Of a DNA stretch of 64,000 nt, positions 1-9,304 are shown piece by piece; within the stretch, counting starts at the first letter, position 1; every line of letters starts with the position of its first letter. The notes below the pieces were generated by a model. It was not told where the DNA came from. It saw only the letters and a list, made by a program, of their open reading frames with translations, and made no database searches. Position numbers and translations under genes: made by a program. Source of the DNA: JAMQKA01 sp043951865 (GTDB lineage: Bacteria; Bacteroidota; Rhodothermia; Balneolales; Balneolaceae); contig NZ_JBINJF010000010.1 in the NCBI RefSeq assembly GCF_043951865.1, forward strand, positions 73,029-137,028, written 5' to 3'.

Positions 1-950
1 GCTACCATATCGCGGAGGCGGGAGCCAACCCGATCACCCAGGCGGCATTTACCCTGGCCAATGGATTCACCTACGTGGAATACTATCTCTCTCGCGGAAT
101 GGATGTCGATGATTTTGCCCGGAATTTGTCTTTCTTTTTCAGTAATGGACTGGATCCCGAATATGCCGTTATCGGCCGGGTGGCCCGTCGAATCTGGGCG
201 GTGGCCATGCGAGAAAAGTATGGAGCGAACAAACGCTCTCAGAAGCTTAAATACCATATCCAAACCAGCGGGCGTTCCCTCCACGCCCGGGAGATTCAGT
301 TTAACGACATCCGTACCACGCTCCAGGCGTTGATGGCAATATATGACAACTGCAACTCGCTGCATACCAACGCCTATGATGAGGCGATAACCACGCCTAC
401 TGAAGAGTCGGTACGCCGGGCCCTGGCCATTCAGCTTATCATCAACAAAGAGCTGGGGACGGCCAAAAACGAAAATATCAACCAGGGTTCTTATTTCATT
501 GAGGAACTGACTGATCTTGTTGAAGAGGCTATCTTGTCGGAGTTTGATCGCCTGACTGAGCGGGGCGGTGTGCTGGGTGCCATGGAAACGATGTATCAAC
601 GGGGAAAAATACAGGATGAAAGTCTCCATTATGAGTCACAGAAGCACAGTGGTGAGCACCCGGTAATCGGCGTCAATACGTTCCTGGGTGAACAGGAGGA
701 AGAGGAGGATCACGCGGTTGAGCTGATTCGTTCTACCGCATCGGAAAAAGAGCAGCAGATCGCCGGCCTGGAGGCGTTCCAGAGAAGGAACCGGAGAGAG
801 TCAGCGGAAGCGCTTGCCTCGCTGAAACAGGCCGCCCGAAACGGGCAAAATATTTTTGAAGAACTGATGGAGACGGTGAAAGTCGCCTCACTGGGAGAAA
901 TCACCCACGCCCTGTACGAGGTCGGCGGGGAGTACCGCCGCAACATGTAG
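1..950 (+). CDS. icmF: Isobutyryl-CoA mutase fused type (IcmF), C-terminal part, 5' truncated by window edge
   Basis: The reading frame is open from base 3 to the stop at 948-950, so the gene begins outside the window. The ~315 visible residues are the C-terminal half of the substrate-binding TIM barrel of the B12-dependent acyl-CoA mutase family. Recognisable blocks are YHIAEAGANPITQ, TYVEYYLSRGMDVDDF, QTSGRSLH, NSLHTNAYDEAITTPTEES and RGGVLGAMET. The tail ending VGGEYRRNM matches IcmF, the fused mutase with built-in G-protein chaperone, rather than the two-subunit methylmalonyl-CoA mutase (family knowledge). IcmF interconverts isobutyryl-CoA and n-butyryl-CoA in the cytoplasm. The fusion itself cannot be seen because the cobalamin and GTPase domains would lie upstream. 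It converges on the LacI gene at 1184. Confidence 0.9.
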   Translation, partial: YHIAEAGANPITQAAFTLANGFTYVEYYLSRGMDVDDFARNLSFFFSNGLDPEYAVIGRVARRIWAVAMREKYGANKRSQKLKYHIQTSGRSLHAREIQFNDIRTTLQALMAIYDNCNSLHTNAYDEAITTPTEESVRRALAIQLIINKELGTAKNENINQGSYFIEELTDLVEEAILSEFDRLTERGGVLGAMETMYQRGKIQDESLHYESQKHSGEHPVIGVNTFLGEQEEEEDHAVELIRSTASEKEQQIAGLEAFQRRNRRESAEALASLKQAARNGQNIFEELMETVKVASLGEITHALYEVGGEYRRNM

Positions 951-1183
951 CAGTCCACCGATGCGATTGCTTCCTTGGAAGAGGTGTTGATACTGGTTAA
1001 AAAAAATCGAAAGCCCTCTTCTGGCAAGGAATGTTCGTTTTGGTGTGAACAAAACGAAGCCCCAAAATCACCGGTTGGAGATTATGAATGTCGAAGAAGT
1101 CAAGGGTTATAGGACCTTTCTCAACCGGGATAATCTCTCTTTGACAAGGGCAGAGGACATAGAACTACTTTCACTCACCGGAA

Positions 1184-2185
1184 TCAGGACGACTCACGGG
1201 CGCTCAGGCTGACCGGGACGAAGGTAATAATCCCCTGCTGTGACTGTGAATTGGACAGCATCTCTTTCATGAGGTCGATAGTAACAGCCCCCAGCCGCTC
1301 GTAGTCGGTGTGAATAGAGGAGATCGTCGGTCGGTTGCGAGAGCAGAGCGGCAGATCATCATACCCGACAATCGCTATGTCATCAGGAAACTGGTAATCT
1401 TTGGCGAGCGCTTCCTGCATAAAGGCGTGAGCCATCACATCGTTACAGGAGAAAATCGCCCGTGGCTTTTTGTCGAGCTTGTGAAACTCCTTAAACGCCT
1501 TGACGCCCGACTCCGGCTTCAACTCCCCCCTGAATTCCCATGCCAGGTTAAGCCCGGGTGTTTTACGGATAAAGTCTTTGAATCCATTGGCGCGGTTGCG
1601 TGAACCGGTACGCTGTATCGGCCCCTCAATGATGCCGAGATCCTTGTAGCCCCGCTCATTAAAATGCTGGGCCGCCAGGTACCCGCCGCTGTAGCTGTCG
1701 AACGTGATGGTGGGAAAGACCGGATTCTCGATATTGTGGTTTGAGACCACCGGGTAGTTTTCCGGAAGAACCTCCTTGATTTTTTCGTATTCCTCCCGGT
1801 TAAAGCCGGGAGTATACAGGACAAGCCCGTCATACTTTTGATTGCTCAGGTCTTTGATGGTGAGAAGAAGTTCATCAAACGGTTTCTGGATACTGATTAA
1901 CGACAGGCGAATATTTCCCTTCTCAACGGCTTGATTGATACCATGGAAAAAGGAGGAGTAAAACTCTCCCCGGTGAAACCCGGTTACGATAAAAAATATT
2001 TTTAACGCATTGTATATCGAATCGTCATTGATCTCTTCAGGAATGGGATAGTTCATGTTTTTGGCGGTGACGAGAATTTTTTTGCGTGCCACTTCGCCAA
2101 TTTTTTCGGAACCGTTGAGCACCCTGGAAACGGTTGATATGGAGTATCCCGTGCTTTCTGCTATATCTTTAAGTGTTACTTTCAA
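1184..2185 (-). CDS. LacI-family transcriptional regulator (paralogue 1)
   Basis: A 333-residue LacI/GalR repressor. Residues 1-60 hold the helix-turn-helix and hinge (VTLKDIAESTGYSISTVSRV followed by LNGS). Residues ~62-330 form a periplasmic-binding-protein-like ligand domain, with GYDDLPLC and RPTISSIHTDYERLG matching the usual C-terminal blocks. It should bind an operator as a dimer and respond to a sugar or sugar derivative; the ligand cannot be told from sequence. It is followed, 211 bp upstream on the same strand, by a close paralogue of almost equal length (2397-3401). Both face away from the UnbV/RnfD operon. The start gives an intact MKVTLKDIA N-terminus shared with the paralogue. 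Confidence 0.93.
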   Translation of the reverse strand: MKVTLKDIAESTGYSISTVSRVLNGSEKIGEVARKKILVTAKNMNYPIPEEINDDSIYNALKIFFIVTGFHRGEFYSSFFHGINQAVEKGNIRLSLISIQKPFDELLLTIKDLSNQKYDGLVLYTPGFNREEYEKIKEVLPENYPVVSNHNIENPVFPTITFDSYSGGYLAAQHFNERGYKDLGIIEGPIQRTGSRNRANGFKDFIRKTPGLNLAWEFRGELKPESGVKAFKEFHKLDKKPRAIFSCNDVMAHAFMQEALAKDYQFPDDIAIVGYDDLPLCSRNRPTISSIHTDYERLGAVTIDLMKEMLSNSQSQQGIITFVPVSLSARESS

Positions 2186-2331
2186 AATTATATGGATCCA
2201 ACAGTTTTATTAAAAATATTAAGACAAATTTTTATTGAGCGTTATAAATAGTGGAATTAATGAGGTATAGCCTTATTGATATTTTGGGCATTCAGATTGA
2301 ATTTGTTCATCGAAAAAATAACCACTTATTC

Positions 2332-2346
2332 CGTTTTAATGAAACG
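2332..2346. promoter_or_regulatory. Candidate operator: CGTTT/AAACG interrupted palindrome upstream of LacI paralogue 1
   Basis: The arms CGTTT (2332-2336) and AAACG (2342-2346) are separated by five bases. The site lies ~147 bp upstream of the LacI start at 2185 and just downstream of the paralogue's stop at 2397. Size and symmetry suit a LacI-family operator, but this rests only on one short palindrome. Confidence 0.25.
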
Positions 2347-2396
2347 CCAATGCGAAAATATTTCATCATGTAAAAGAGAGTCATAATTCTTCATTT

Positions 2397-3401
2397 TCAG
2401 GAAGAATTTCGGATAATCAGGTTGACAGGCACCAGGCTCAGCACCCCTTCCTGCTGGTTGGGGCTGGCCGCGATTTCTCGTATTTTTTCCATTGTAACGC
2501 ACCCCAGCTGCTTGTAATCGGTATGTACTGAAGTGATCGTGGGACGGTGGCGCCGGCATATCGGCAAGTCATCGAAGCCGGTGATGGCGATATCATCGGG
2601 AAACCGGTAGCCGTGAAGCAGCGCTTCTTCCATGAATCCGTGGCACATCGCATCACTGCAGGCAAAAATGGCCCGGGGTTTGGGACGGGTTGCAAGATAG
2701 TCATGGAACGCCTCTGTTCCGCCATCAAAAGTGTAGTTGCCGTTGTACTCCCAGACAATTTCCATGGAAGAGGTCTGCAGTGTATAGTCCCTGAAACCGT
2801 TTGCCCGGTACCGGGCTTCGGCCTTTTGAAAAGGACCCTGAATAATTCCGCATTTCTCATAGCCTCGTTCATGAAAATGCTCCGCGGTCATAAAGCCACC
2901 GCTGTAACTGTCGAATGAGACAGTGGTAAATACCGGGCTTTCAATGAGTCCATTGGAAAGCAGTGGGAAACGGTCGGGCAGTTCTTCCCTGATCTCCAGG
3001 TAGTCCTGTTTTTTTAGTTCGGGCGTAAAGAGGATGAGCCCGTCCGAATGGCCATTTACGGCCAGCTTTTTTAGCTGTTCGATCACCTCCGGTAACGGTT
3101 TGTTCATACTCAGCAACGCAAGGCGGATATTCTGTTCTTCAGCCGCACGGTTGATACCGTCAAAAAAAGAGGCATAAAACTCTCCGACATGAAATCCCGA
3201 TACGATCAGAAATATATTCAGCGTGTGCGGAACACGATCCCCGTTAGCAGCAAAAAAAACGGGATAGTTCAGCTTTTTAGCTGTTTGCAGGACGACGCGC
3301 CTGGTATCCGGGCTGATTTTGCTGGACCCGTTCAACACGCGGGACACCGTGGAGATCGAAAAGCCTGCCTCATTCGCGATATCTTTAAGAGTAACTTTCA
3401 A
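2397..3401 (-). CDS. LacI-family transcriptional regulator (paralogue 2)
   Basis: A 334-residue LacI/GalR protein with the same architecture as its neighbour. The HTH/hinge is at residues 1-60 (VTLKDIANEAGFSISTVSRV, LNGSSKI) and the ligand-binding domain follows, with GFDDLPICRRHRPTITSVHTD near the end. The two proteins align over their whole length, including unusual shared blocks (GFH.GEFY.SFF.GIN and FDSYSGG), so this is a tandem duplication rather than two unrelated regulators. The ligand pockets differ enough that they may sense related but distinct sugars (inference). The 635-bp region upstream, shared with the divergent lipoprotein operon at 4036, could hold operators for both directions. 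Confidence 0.93.
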   Translation of the reverse strand: MKVTLKDIANEAGFSISTVSRVLNGSSKISPDTRRVVLQTAKKLNYPVFFAANGDRVPHTLNIFLIVSGFHVGEFYASFFDGINRAAEEQNIRLALLSMNKPLPEVIEQLKKLAVNGHSDGLILFTPELKKQDYLEIREELPDRFPLLSNGLIESPVFTTVSFDSYSGGFMTAEHFHERGYEKCGIIQGPFQKAEARYRANGFRDYTLQTSSMEIVWEYNGNYTFDGGTEAFHDYLATRPKPRAIFACSDAMCHGFMEEALLHGYRFPDDIAITGFDDLPICRRHRPTITSVHTDYKQLGCVTMEKIREIAASPNQQEGVLSLVPVNLIIRNSS

Positions 3402-4035
3402 CGGTTTGTCTTTGAGAGATTAATGAATGCAGGTACGATAATACAACCGTTTGCCCACCCGTTTTTACTGTTTTATAACCAGACAGTATGGCAAAAGGTG
3501 ATATTTTTTGCAAAAAAATTGCATTATTGAATGGACAATATTCCCATTTGTCTCGACTGATTATTATGACCAGCCTAAATAGTTCGTTACCACAAGTTGG
3601 TTACAAGTCAGCAAAACCCGTGGTATATGCCGATATGCGATTCATTAATTATTCGGATCTACAAACCAACAGGAGATAGGACAGCAAACTGATGCTGGAA
3701 TGGTATTTTGAAATAGGTGGAATGTTACAACCTAACATCACAAAAAAATTGAATACCATGCAAACGAAATAAAACAAGGCTCGAAAACAGCGGCACTTTT
3801 GCATATATTTGATCAAATTAAGAATGGACTTCCAGGGCTCTCAATGTTAATATTAAGACAGGTTGTGGGTTATATTCTTGTTTGTTCAGCAAGGGCACTG
3901 AGCCGGTAGTGCATGCCAGCCGCTCCCTGATGCCGAATCACGAAGAATATTGCGTGCTGTTTCACCCGCATAATGCACAATGAGGGCTGTCGATTTATAA
4001 TTGCCAACAATTAACATTTGTTCAATATTGACTAT
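3402..4035. other. Intergenic region between LacI paralogue 2 and the UnbV operon; divergent control region
   Basis: This 634-bp stretch separates divergently transcribed genes and must hold both promoters. It contains a perfect 14-bp palindrome at 3504-3517 and an AACA/TGTT interrupted repeat just before the lipoprotein start. Small open frames here show no recognisable protein features. On the minus strand around 3880-3990 there is a short open peptide, but it has no start or family match that I recognise. Confidence 0.5.
3504..3517. promoter_or_regulatory. Candidate LacI operator: perfect 14-bp palindrome TTTTTTGCAAAAAA
   Basis: TTTTTTGCAAAAAA is its own reverse complement, with a central GC flanked by six T and six A. 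It lies 103 bp upstream of the start of LacI paralogue 2, a plausible place for autoregulation. LacI-family operators are palindromes with a central CG or GC step, but the A/T-run arms could also arise by chance. Confidence 0.3.
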
Positions 4036-7000
4036 ATGGTTGGAAGGTTACTGTTATTGACGTTCGTCTCTTCTTTTTTGCTCATCTCCTGTTCCGAGCC
4101 TACACCGCCTGATCCCACGTCGGAAGAATACCGGGAGGCGGTTTCGGCATTTTACCTGAGCCTGGCGGCCATTGAGTCGGATCAGGCTGTTTTTGCGGCA
4201 GAAAAGATGAATGGCATTACGGAAAGTTATCCCCGGGAACCGGCCGCATGGGCCAATATCGGCGTATTCTCGATGCGAAGAGGAAATTTTGAGCTGGCAG
4301 CAGAACAGCTGTCAAAAGCAGAAAGCCTGGCCCCCGATAATGCCGACATCCAGTTTCTCTTTGGCATCCTGGAGAGTCGAAGGGGCAATATACAGGCGGC
4401 GATTGATCATCTTCAAAAGGCACATGAAATCTCCCCGGAAAACTCGCGCATAACTTATACGTTAATTTCTGAGCTGGAACGCCAGGATGCGGGAGAAAAC
4501 GCTGATCAAATACGGAATCTGCTAAACGAGCTGCGCAGCCAAAACCCGCAAAATTTGGCGGTACTGCTGGAGATGACTCGCCTGGCTCCCAAAATGGATG
4601 ACGCGTCGCTGCTGGAACGGTCGCTGGATCAGCTGGCAGAGCAATCGGAGAGCTGGCCGGAAGAGATAAAAAATGAATTTGACGACCTCAGGGAGGAAAT
4701 TCTGAGTCAGCCGATTGAGAACCTTACCTTCGAGATCGCCTATCTGAGGAACAACCTGAACAAGCTATCTGGATTTGAAGCCGATTTTGACCAGATTGAA
4801 CTGCCACCGAACCAGGTCGGCTTTTTGCTGACAGAGTTTCTGTGGCTGCCTGAACCCAGCACGCTGAATGAAGCACCTGATACGGGTATTACTTTTACAC
4901 AGGAGCCGCTGGATGTGGCGGAAGGCGACTGGAACCTGGCTTTTCATCTGACGCTGGCGGAAGACACCATCCCGGATGTGATGACCCTCGGCCCAAACAC
5001 CGCGGCTTTCCAGGACGGGCCGTCATTTTCGGTTTCGCTCGCAGAAAATGGCATTCATCGCTCGGCGATCGAGACGTTCGACTACAATTATGATTTCCTC
5101 AATGATTTGGCATTCGCCGGGTCACAGGGATTAAGGCTCTATGAGCAGATGGAAGGCAAGCAGTTCAATGACATTACCCCGCAAGTCGGGTTGCCGCCCT
5201 CAATTATAAATGACAGCTACTCAGGTGTTTGGAAGGCCGATCTGGATCTGGATGGCGACCTGGATCTGGTGCTGGCCCGCGAAGAGGAGTCTCCACGGGT
5301 GCTCAGAAACAACGGAGACGGTACCTTTTCCATTGCGGAACTGTTTGGTGAAGTACAGAACCCGGTTGATTTCGCATGGGGCGATATCGATGCCGACGGC
5401 GATGCGGACGCCGTATTCCTGGCCAGCAACGGAGAGCTTGTCGTCTATCGAAATCAACGGATGGGAGAGTTTGAGCGTGTAGACGATCTGCCGGAACTAC
5501 CGGCCGTGCACTCCATCCGCATTACCGATTTAGATAGTGACTCATACCTCGATATCGCGGCCCTGACGGACCAGGCGGTGGTGCGAGTCTATGCATCACC
5601 CGAAAGCCCGGAGTTTGACACAGAAACTGTTGCCGAGTTGAATTCACCTGTCGCCGGGAGTTCCTATAAAAAACTGTTTGTCCAGGATTTTGATAACAAC
5701 GGCGGGCTCGATTTAATTATCTCAACTGACAGTGGCAGCCAGCTTTGGCTCAGTGATGCGAAGCTGGATTTTGCCCTGCACAGCAGCTCATTGCCGGGTA
5801 ACCTGGTTTCAACTACGGATATGAACGGCAACAACCGGCTGGACCTGATCGGCATGGCAGGAGGGACCCCGATGCAGGTCATTAACAACGCCGGTGAGAT
5901 GGACTATAATGGGCGGATGATCAGTCCGCGGGCCTCCGGCACGGTGGGCGATCAGCGGATCAATTCGTTTGGCATTGGCGGGGAGATCGAAATACGGTCG
6001 GGCCTGCTCTATCACAAACAGCTTATCGATGCACCGGTGGTTCATTTCGGACTGGGAACGTATGACGAGGCCGAAATGCTGCGGATTTTATGGCCCAATG
6101 GTTCCGTGCAGGCGGAATTTGCCGAGCTGGGCTACGGATCAAAAATATTTAACGAGCAGCTGTTGAAAGGTTCCTGCCCGTGGATATTTACCCACAATGG
6201 GGAGGAGATGGAGTTTGTCACCGACTTTCTGTGGCGAACGGCATTGGGACTCCGAATTAATGCGCAGGGAGAGGGCAGCGTAGTACACAGTATCGACTGG
6301 GTTAAGATTGAGGGCGACCAGCTCAAACCCAAAGATGGATACTACGATGTTCGCATAACAGCCGAACTCTGGGAGACGCACTTCTTTGATCACGTCTCCA
6401 TGATGGTGGTGGATCATCCTAAAGACACGGAAGTGATGGCCAATGAGCGGTTTTACCTGCCTGCACCGGAGCAAAAGCTTTATCCCATGAGTACCCTTAA
6501 TCCGGTACAAAAAGCGATTGACCAGGACCGCACCGATGTAACCGACTTGATCCGCAAAAAGGATGCCCGTTATGTGGATACATTTGACCTCACGGCCTAC
6601 CAGGGACTGGCAAAAGAACATTACCTGGAAGTGGATCTGGGCGAGCAGCAATTCAACAAACAAAAACCGGTGTACCTGGTGGCCGACGGATGGGTCTATC
6701 CCACCGATAGTTCTATCAACGTGGCGATCAGCCAGGGTAGCCATCAGCCGCCGCACGGCATTCACCTGCAGGTGCCCGATGGAAACGGCGGGTGGAAAAC
6801 GGTGAAAGATGATATCGGCTTTCCCGCAGGTAAAAGTAAAACGGTATTGATCAACCTGAGCGATCTGTCGATCGAAGATATCCCTCAAAAAGTGCGGCTT
6901 TCCACCAATATGGAGATTTACTGGGACCGGATATCATGGTCGGAAGGCAAGCCGGACGCTGATATAAAGACCCAAAAACTCCAGCCAGAGGTGGCCGAAC

Positions 7001-7482
7001 TCCGGTATCGTGGATTCTCAGAATTGCATCGCAAGAGCCGTTTTGCGCCGGAAATTCCCGATTACCAGAATATCGCCAGCACCACTCCGCAGTGGATTGA
7101 CCTGGTGGGGTATTACACCCGGTTTGGCGAGGTGGGCGAACTTGTGCAAGAGATCGATGACCGCTATGTTATTATGAATGCCGGGGATGAGCTGGTGTTC
7201 AAGTTCAAAGCCCCCGCTCCACCCCCTGAAGGCTGGGAGCGCGATTTCATTTTGATCGGCGATGGCTGGGTAAAAGACGGGGATTACAATACGGGACATT
7301 CCAAAACAGTTATTCCTTTACCGTACCACGGCATGGAAGATTATTCGGAGAACCCGGGGAAGCTGGAGCATGATCCCGTCTACCAAAAGCACAAGGAGGA
7401 CTGGGCACGGTTTCACACGCGGTACATAACGCCCGAACTGTTACGTACCGCGTTGCGATTTGAAAACAAAGGCAAGCAATAG
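4036..7482 (+). CDS. TPR / FG-GAP / ASPIC-UnbV lipoprotein with large uncharacterised C-terminal region
   Basis: A 1148-residue exported lipoprotein. I chose the ATG at 4036 over an upstream TTG because it gives a short N-region, a hydrophobic stretch and the lipobox LISC at about residue 19. Residues ~60-160 form tetratricopeptide-like repeats. Residues ~330-600 hold FG-GAP/VCBS calcium-binding repeats (DLDLDGDLDLV, DIDADGDADAV, DLDSDSYLDIA). Residues ~640-695 match ASPIC/UnbV (FGLG followed by ILWPNGSVQ). The last ~430 residues, starting at GSCPWIFTHNG, do not match a domain I can name. The downstream CRTAC1 gene starts 10 bp after this stop and an RnfD-like gene follows, so the three are almost certainly cotranscribed. 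The role is unknown; the context suggests an envelope redox or assembly complex. Confidence 0.85.
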   Translation: MVGRLLLLTFVSSFLLISCSEPTPPDPTSEEYREAVSAFYLSLAAIESDQAVFAAEKMNGITESYPREPAAWANIGVFSMRRGNFELAAEQLSKAESLAPDNADIQFLFGILESRRGNIQAAIDHLQKAHEISPENSRITYTLISELERQDAGENADQIRNLLNELRSQNPQNLAVLLEMTRLAPKMDDASLLERSLDQLAEQSESWPEEIKNEFDDLREEILSQPIENLTFEIAYLRNNLNKLSGFEADFDQIELPPNQVGFLLTEFLWLPEPSTLNEAPDTGITFTQEPLDVAEGDWNLAFHLTLAEDTIPDVMTLGPNTAAFQDGPSFSVSLAENGIHRSAIETFDYNYDFLNDLAFAGSQGLRLYEQMEGKQFNDITPQVGLPPSIINDSYSGVWKADLDLDGDLDLVLAREEESPRVLRNNGDGTFSIAELFGEVQNPVDFAWGDIDADGDADAVFLASNGELVVYRNQRMGEFERVDDLPELPAVHSIRITDLDSDSYLDIAALTDQAVVRVYASPESPEFDTETVAELNSPVAGSSYKKLFVQDFDNNGGLDLIISTDSGSQLWLSDAKLDFALHSSSLPGNLVSTTDMNGNNRLDLIGMAGGTPMQVINNAGEMDYNGRMISPRASGTVGDQRINSFGIGGEIEIRSGLLYHKQLIDAPVVHFGLGTYDEAEMLRILWPNGSVQAEFAELGYGSKIFNEQLLKGSCPWIFTHNGEEMEFVTDFLWRTALGLRINAQGEGSVVHSIDWVKIEGDQLKPKDGYYDVRITAELWETHFFDHVSMMVVDHPKDTEVMANERFYLPAPEQKLYPMSTLNPVQKAIDQDRTDVTDLIRKKDARYVDTFDLTAYQGLAKEHYLEVDLGEQQFNKQKPVYLVADGWVYPTDSSINVAISQGSHQPPHGIHLQVPDGNGGWKTVKDDIGFPAGKSKTVLINLSDLSIEDIPQKVRLSTNMEIYWDRISWSEGKPDADIKTQKLQPEVAELRYRGFSELHRKSRFAPEIPDYQNIASTTPQWIDLVGYYTRFGEVGELVQEIDDRYVIMNAGDELVFKFKAPAPPPEGWERDFILIGDGWVKDGDYNTGHSKTVIPLPYHGMEDYSENPGKLEHDPVYQKHKEDWARFHTRYITPELLRTALRFENKGKQ

Positions 7483-7492
7483 CAAGCGAGTG

Positions 7493-9304
7493 ATGAATAC
7501 GAATAAATCCGCCAAAATTGGCATCGTGATTTTCTTTATCGGGCTGTTGGCTACCCCTGCGGCACTTGATAAGCTGGAAGAATGGCAGCAGGAGGAGACA
7601 AGTAAAGAGGGACAGGAGGAAGCCCTCAGCCGCTATGGCTTTTACATGCAGGAGACCGCCGGTCAGTTAGGCGTAAATTTTCAGCATCACCCGCCGAAGC
7701 TGGATCCCAGGCTCGATCATATCATGCCCCAGGTCGCCTCGGTGGGCGCCTCTGTGTCAGTTGCAGACTTTAATAATGACGGGTATCACGATTTCTACCT
7801 GACCAACAGCGCCGAGGGCACCAAGAATGCGCTTTACAGGAACAACGGGGACGGCACCTTTACCGATGTGGCCGAGAAGATGGGCGTGGCTATGCTGAAT
7901 GAACAGCCTGTGGCAAACGGTACATCCATGGGTTCTGTATGGGGTGATTATGACAATGACGGGTATGAAGATCTCCTGGTCTTTAAATGGGGCAAACCCG
8001 AACTGTTTCACAACGACCAGGGAGAGGGCTTTACCCGGGTTACCGACCAGGCGGGCCTGCCTGAATGGGTGAACGCCAACACCGCCGTCTGGTTTGATTA
8101 CGACCGGGATGGCCGAATCGATCTGTTCATAGGAGGGTATTATGATGAAGATATCAACCTGTGGGATCTGGAAACGACCAAGATAATGCCCGAAAGTTTT
8201 GAGTATTCCACCAACGGGGGGCGCAAATTCCTGTTCCACAACGAAGGGGACGGCACGTTCAAAGAGGTTAGCGAGCAGATGGGACTGGTTAGCAATCGCT
8301 GGTCTTTTTCAGCGGCGGCGGTCGATCTGAACGACTCCGGCTATCCCGATCTTGTGGTGGCCAATGATTATGGTGTTGATGAGCTCTATATAAACCACGG
8401 TGGCAAAAAGTTTGAAGAGATGGGCAACGAGGCCGGGATGGGCTTTGCCCCCAAAAGCGGCATGAACGTCTCCTTTGGCGATATTATGAACGAAGGAAAA
8501 TACGGTATCTATGTGACCAATATTTCTGAGCCGGGCGTGCTCATCCAGGGTAACAACCTCTGGATGCCGGTCACCAGTACCAAAGAGCAGGAGCTTCAAC
8601 TCCAGAATATGGCCGGGAATTTGGGGGTGGAGCTTGGCGGATGGAGCTATGGCGCGCAGTTCGGCGACCTCAACAACGACGGCTACCTCGACCTCTATGT
8701 GGCCAATGGCTATATTTCGGCGGACCAGGATGAGGACTACTGGTATGATTTTTCCAAAGTGGCAGGTGGACATGAACAAATTATTTCCGACGCCAAAAAC
8801 TGGCCCGCCATGGAGGGCCGCAGCCTTTCGGGCTATCAGCAGAACCGCATATGGATCAATGACGGGGCCGGCAGATTCCAGGAGGTATCCAGTGCTGTGG
8901 GCGGTGCATTGAAACTGGACAGCCGGGCCGTGGCATTGGCCGACCTTGACCAAAACGGCTCGCTGGATGTGCTGGTCTCCACCCAGGGTGGACCGTTTAA
9001 GATCTACAATACCAAGGTCGAAGAGAATAATATCTGGATAGAATTTAGGCTGGAAGGCACCAAAAGTAACCGGAGCGCCATCGGGGCCGAAGTAGAACTG
9101 TACTGGGATGGCCGCAGCCAGGTGCAAACGGTGATGGGAGCCAGCGGTTTCAGCGCCCAGAACCAGCGCCCGCTGCATTTTGGATTGGGACCAGATCCAC
9201 AGATTACAAAAGCTGAAATTCGGTGGCCATCCGGCATCAGCCAGACCATTAAATCTCCGGAAGTAAACAAGCAACATCACATTGTAGAACCGGAGAACAA
9301 CTAG
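7493..9304 (+). CDS. CRTAC1-family FG-GAP/VCBS repeat protein with C-terminal UnbV domain
   Basis: A 603-residue protein. The ATG at 7493 is preferred to the TTG at 7460, which lies inside the previous gene. The N-terminus has one hydrophobic segment (IGIVIFFIGLLATPAAL), an uncleaved anchor or signal peptide. The body is a run of FG-GAP/VCBS blades with Asp-rich loops (DFNNDGYHDFYLTN, DYDNDGYEDLLV, DLNNDGYLDLYVANG), a seven-bladed propeller-like fold. The end (residues ~500-590) is ASPIC/UnbV, with FGLGPDPQITKAEIRWPSG. It sits between the TPR-UnbV lipoprotein and the RnfD-like gene, whose start codon abuts this stop. The biochemical function of CRTAC1 proteins is not established. Confidence 0.88.
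   Translation: MNTNKSAKIGIVIFFIGLLATPAALDKLEEWQQEETSKEGQEEALSRYGFYMQETAGQLGVNFQHHPPKLDPRLDHIMPQVASVGASVSVADFNNDGYHDFYLTNSAEGTKNALYRNNGDGTFTDVAEKMGVAMLNEQPVANGTSMGSVWGDYDNDGYEDLLVFKWGKPELFHNDQGEGFTRVTDQAGLPEWVNANTAVWFDYDRDGRIDLFIGGYYDEDINLWDLETTKIMPESFEYSTNGGRKFLFHNEGDGTFKEVSEQMGLVSNRWSFSAAAVDLNDSGYPDLVVANDYGVDELYINHGGKKFEEMGNEAGMGFAPKSGMNVSFGDIMNEGKYGIYVTNISEPGVLIQGNNLWMPVTSTKEQELQLQNMAGNLGVELGGWSYGAQFGDLNNDGYLDLYVANGYISADQDEDYWYDFSKVAGGHEQIISDAKNWPAMEGRSLSGYQQNRIWINDGAGRFQEVSSAVGGALKLDSRAVALADLDQNGSLDVLVSTQGGPFKIYNTKVEENNIWIEFRLEGTKSNRSAIGAEVELYWDGRSQVQTVMGASGFSAQNQRPLHFGLGPDPQITKAEIRWPSGISQTIKSPEVNKQHHIVEPENN

Noticed and set aside
1084..1212. 43-codon open frame after icmF
   Set aside because: It overlaps the end of the convergent LacI gene and has no identifiable features.
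3880..3990. Minus-strand peptide HYAGETARNILRDSASGSGW in the LacI-UnbV gap
   Set aside because: It looked like a possible gene remnant, but it is short, has no supporting frame on either side, and I could not match it to a family.
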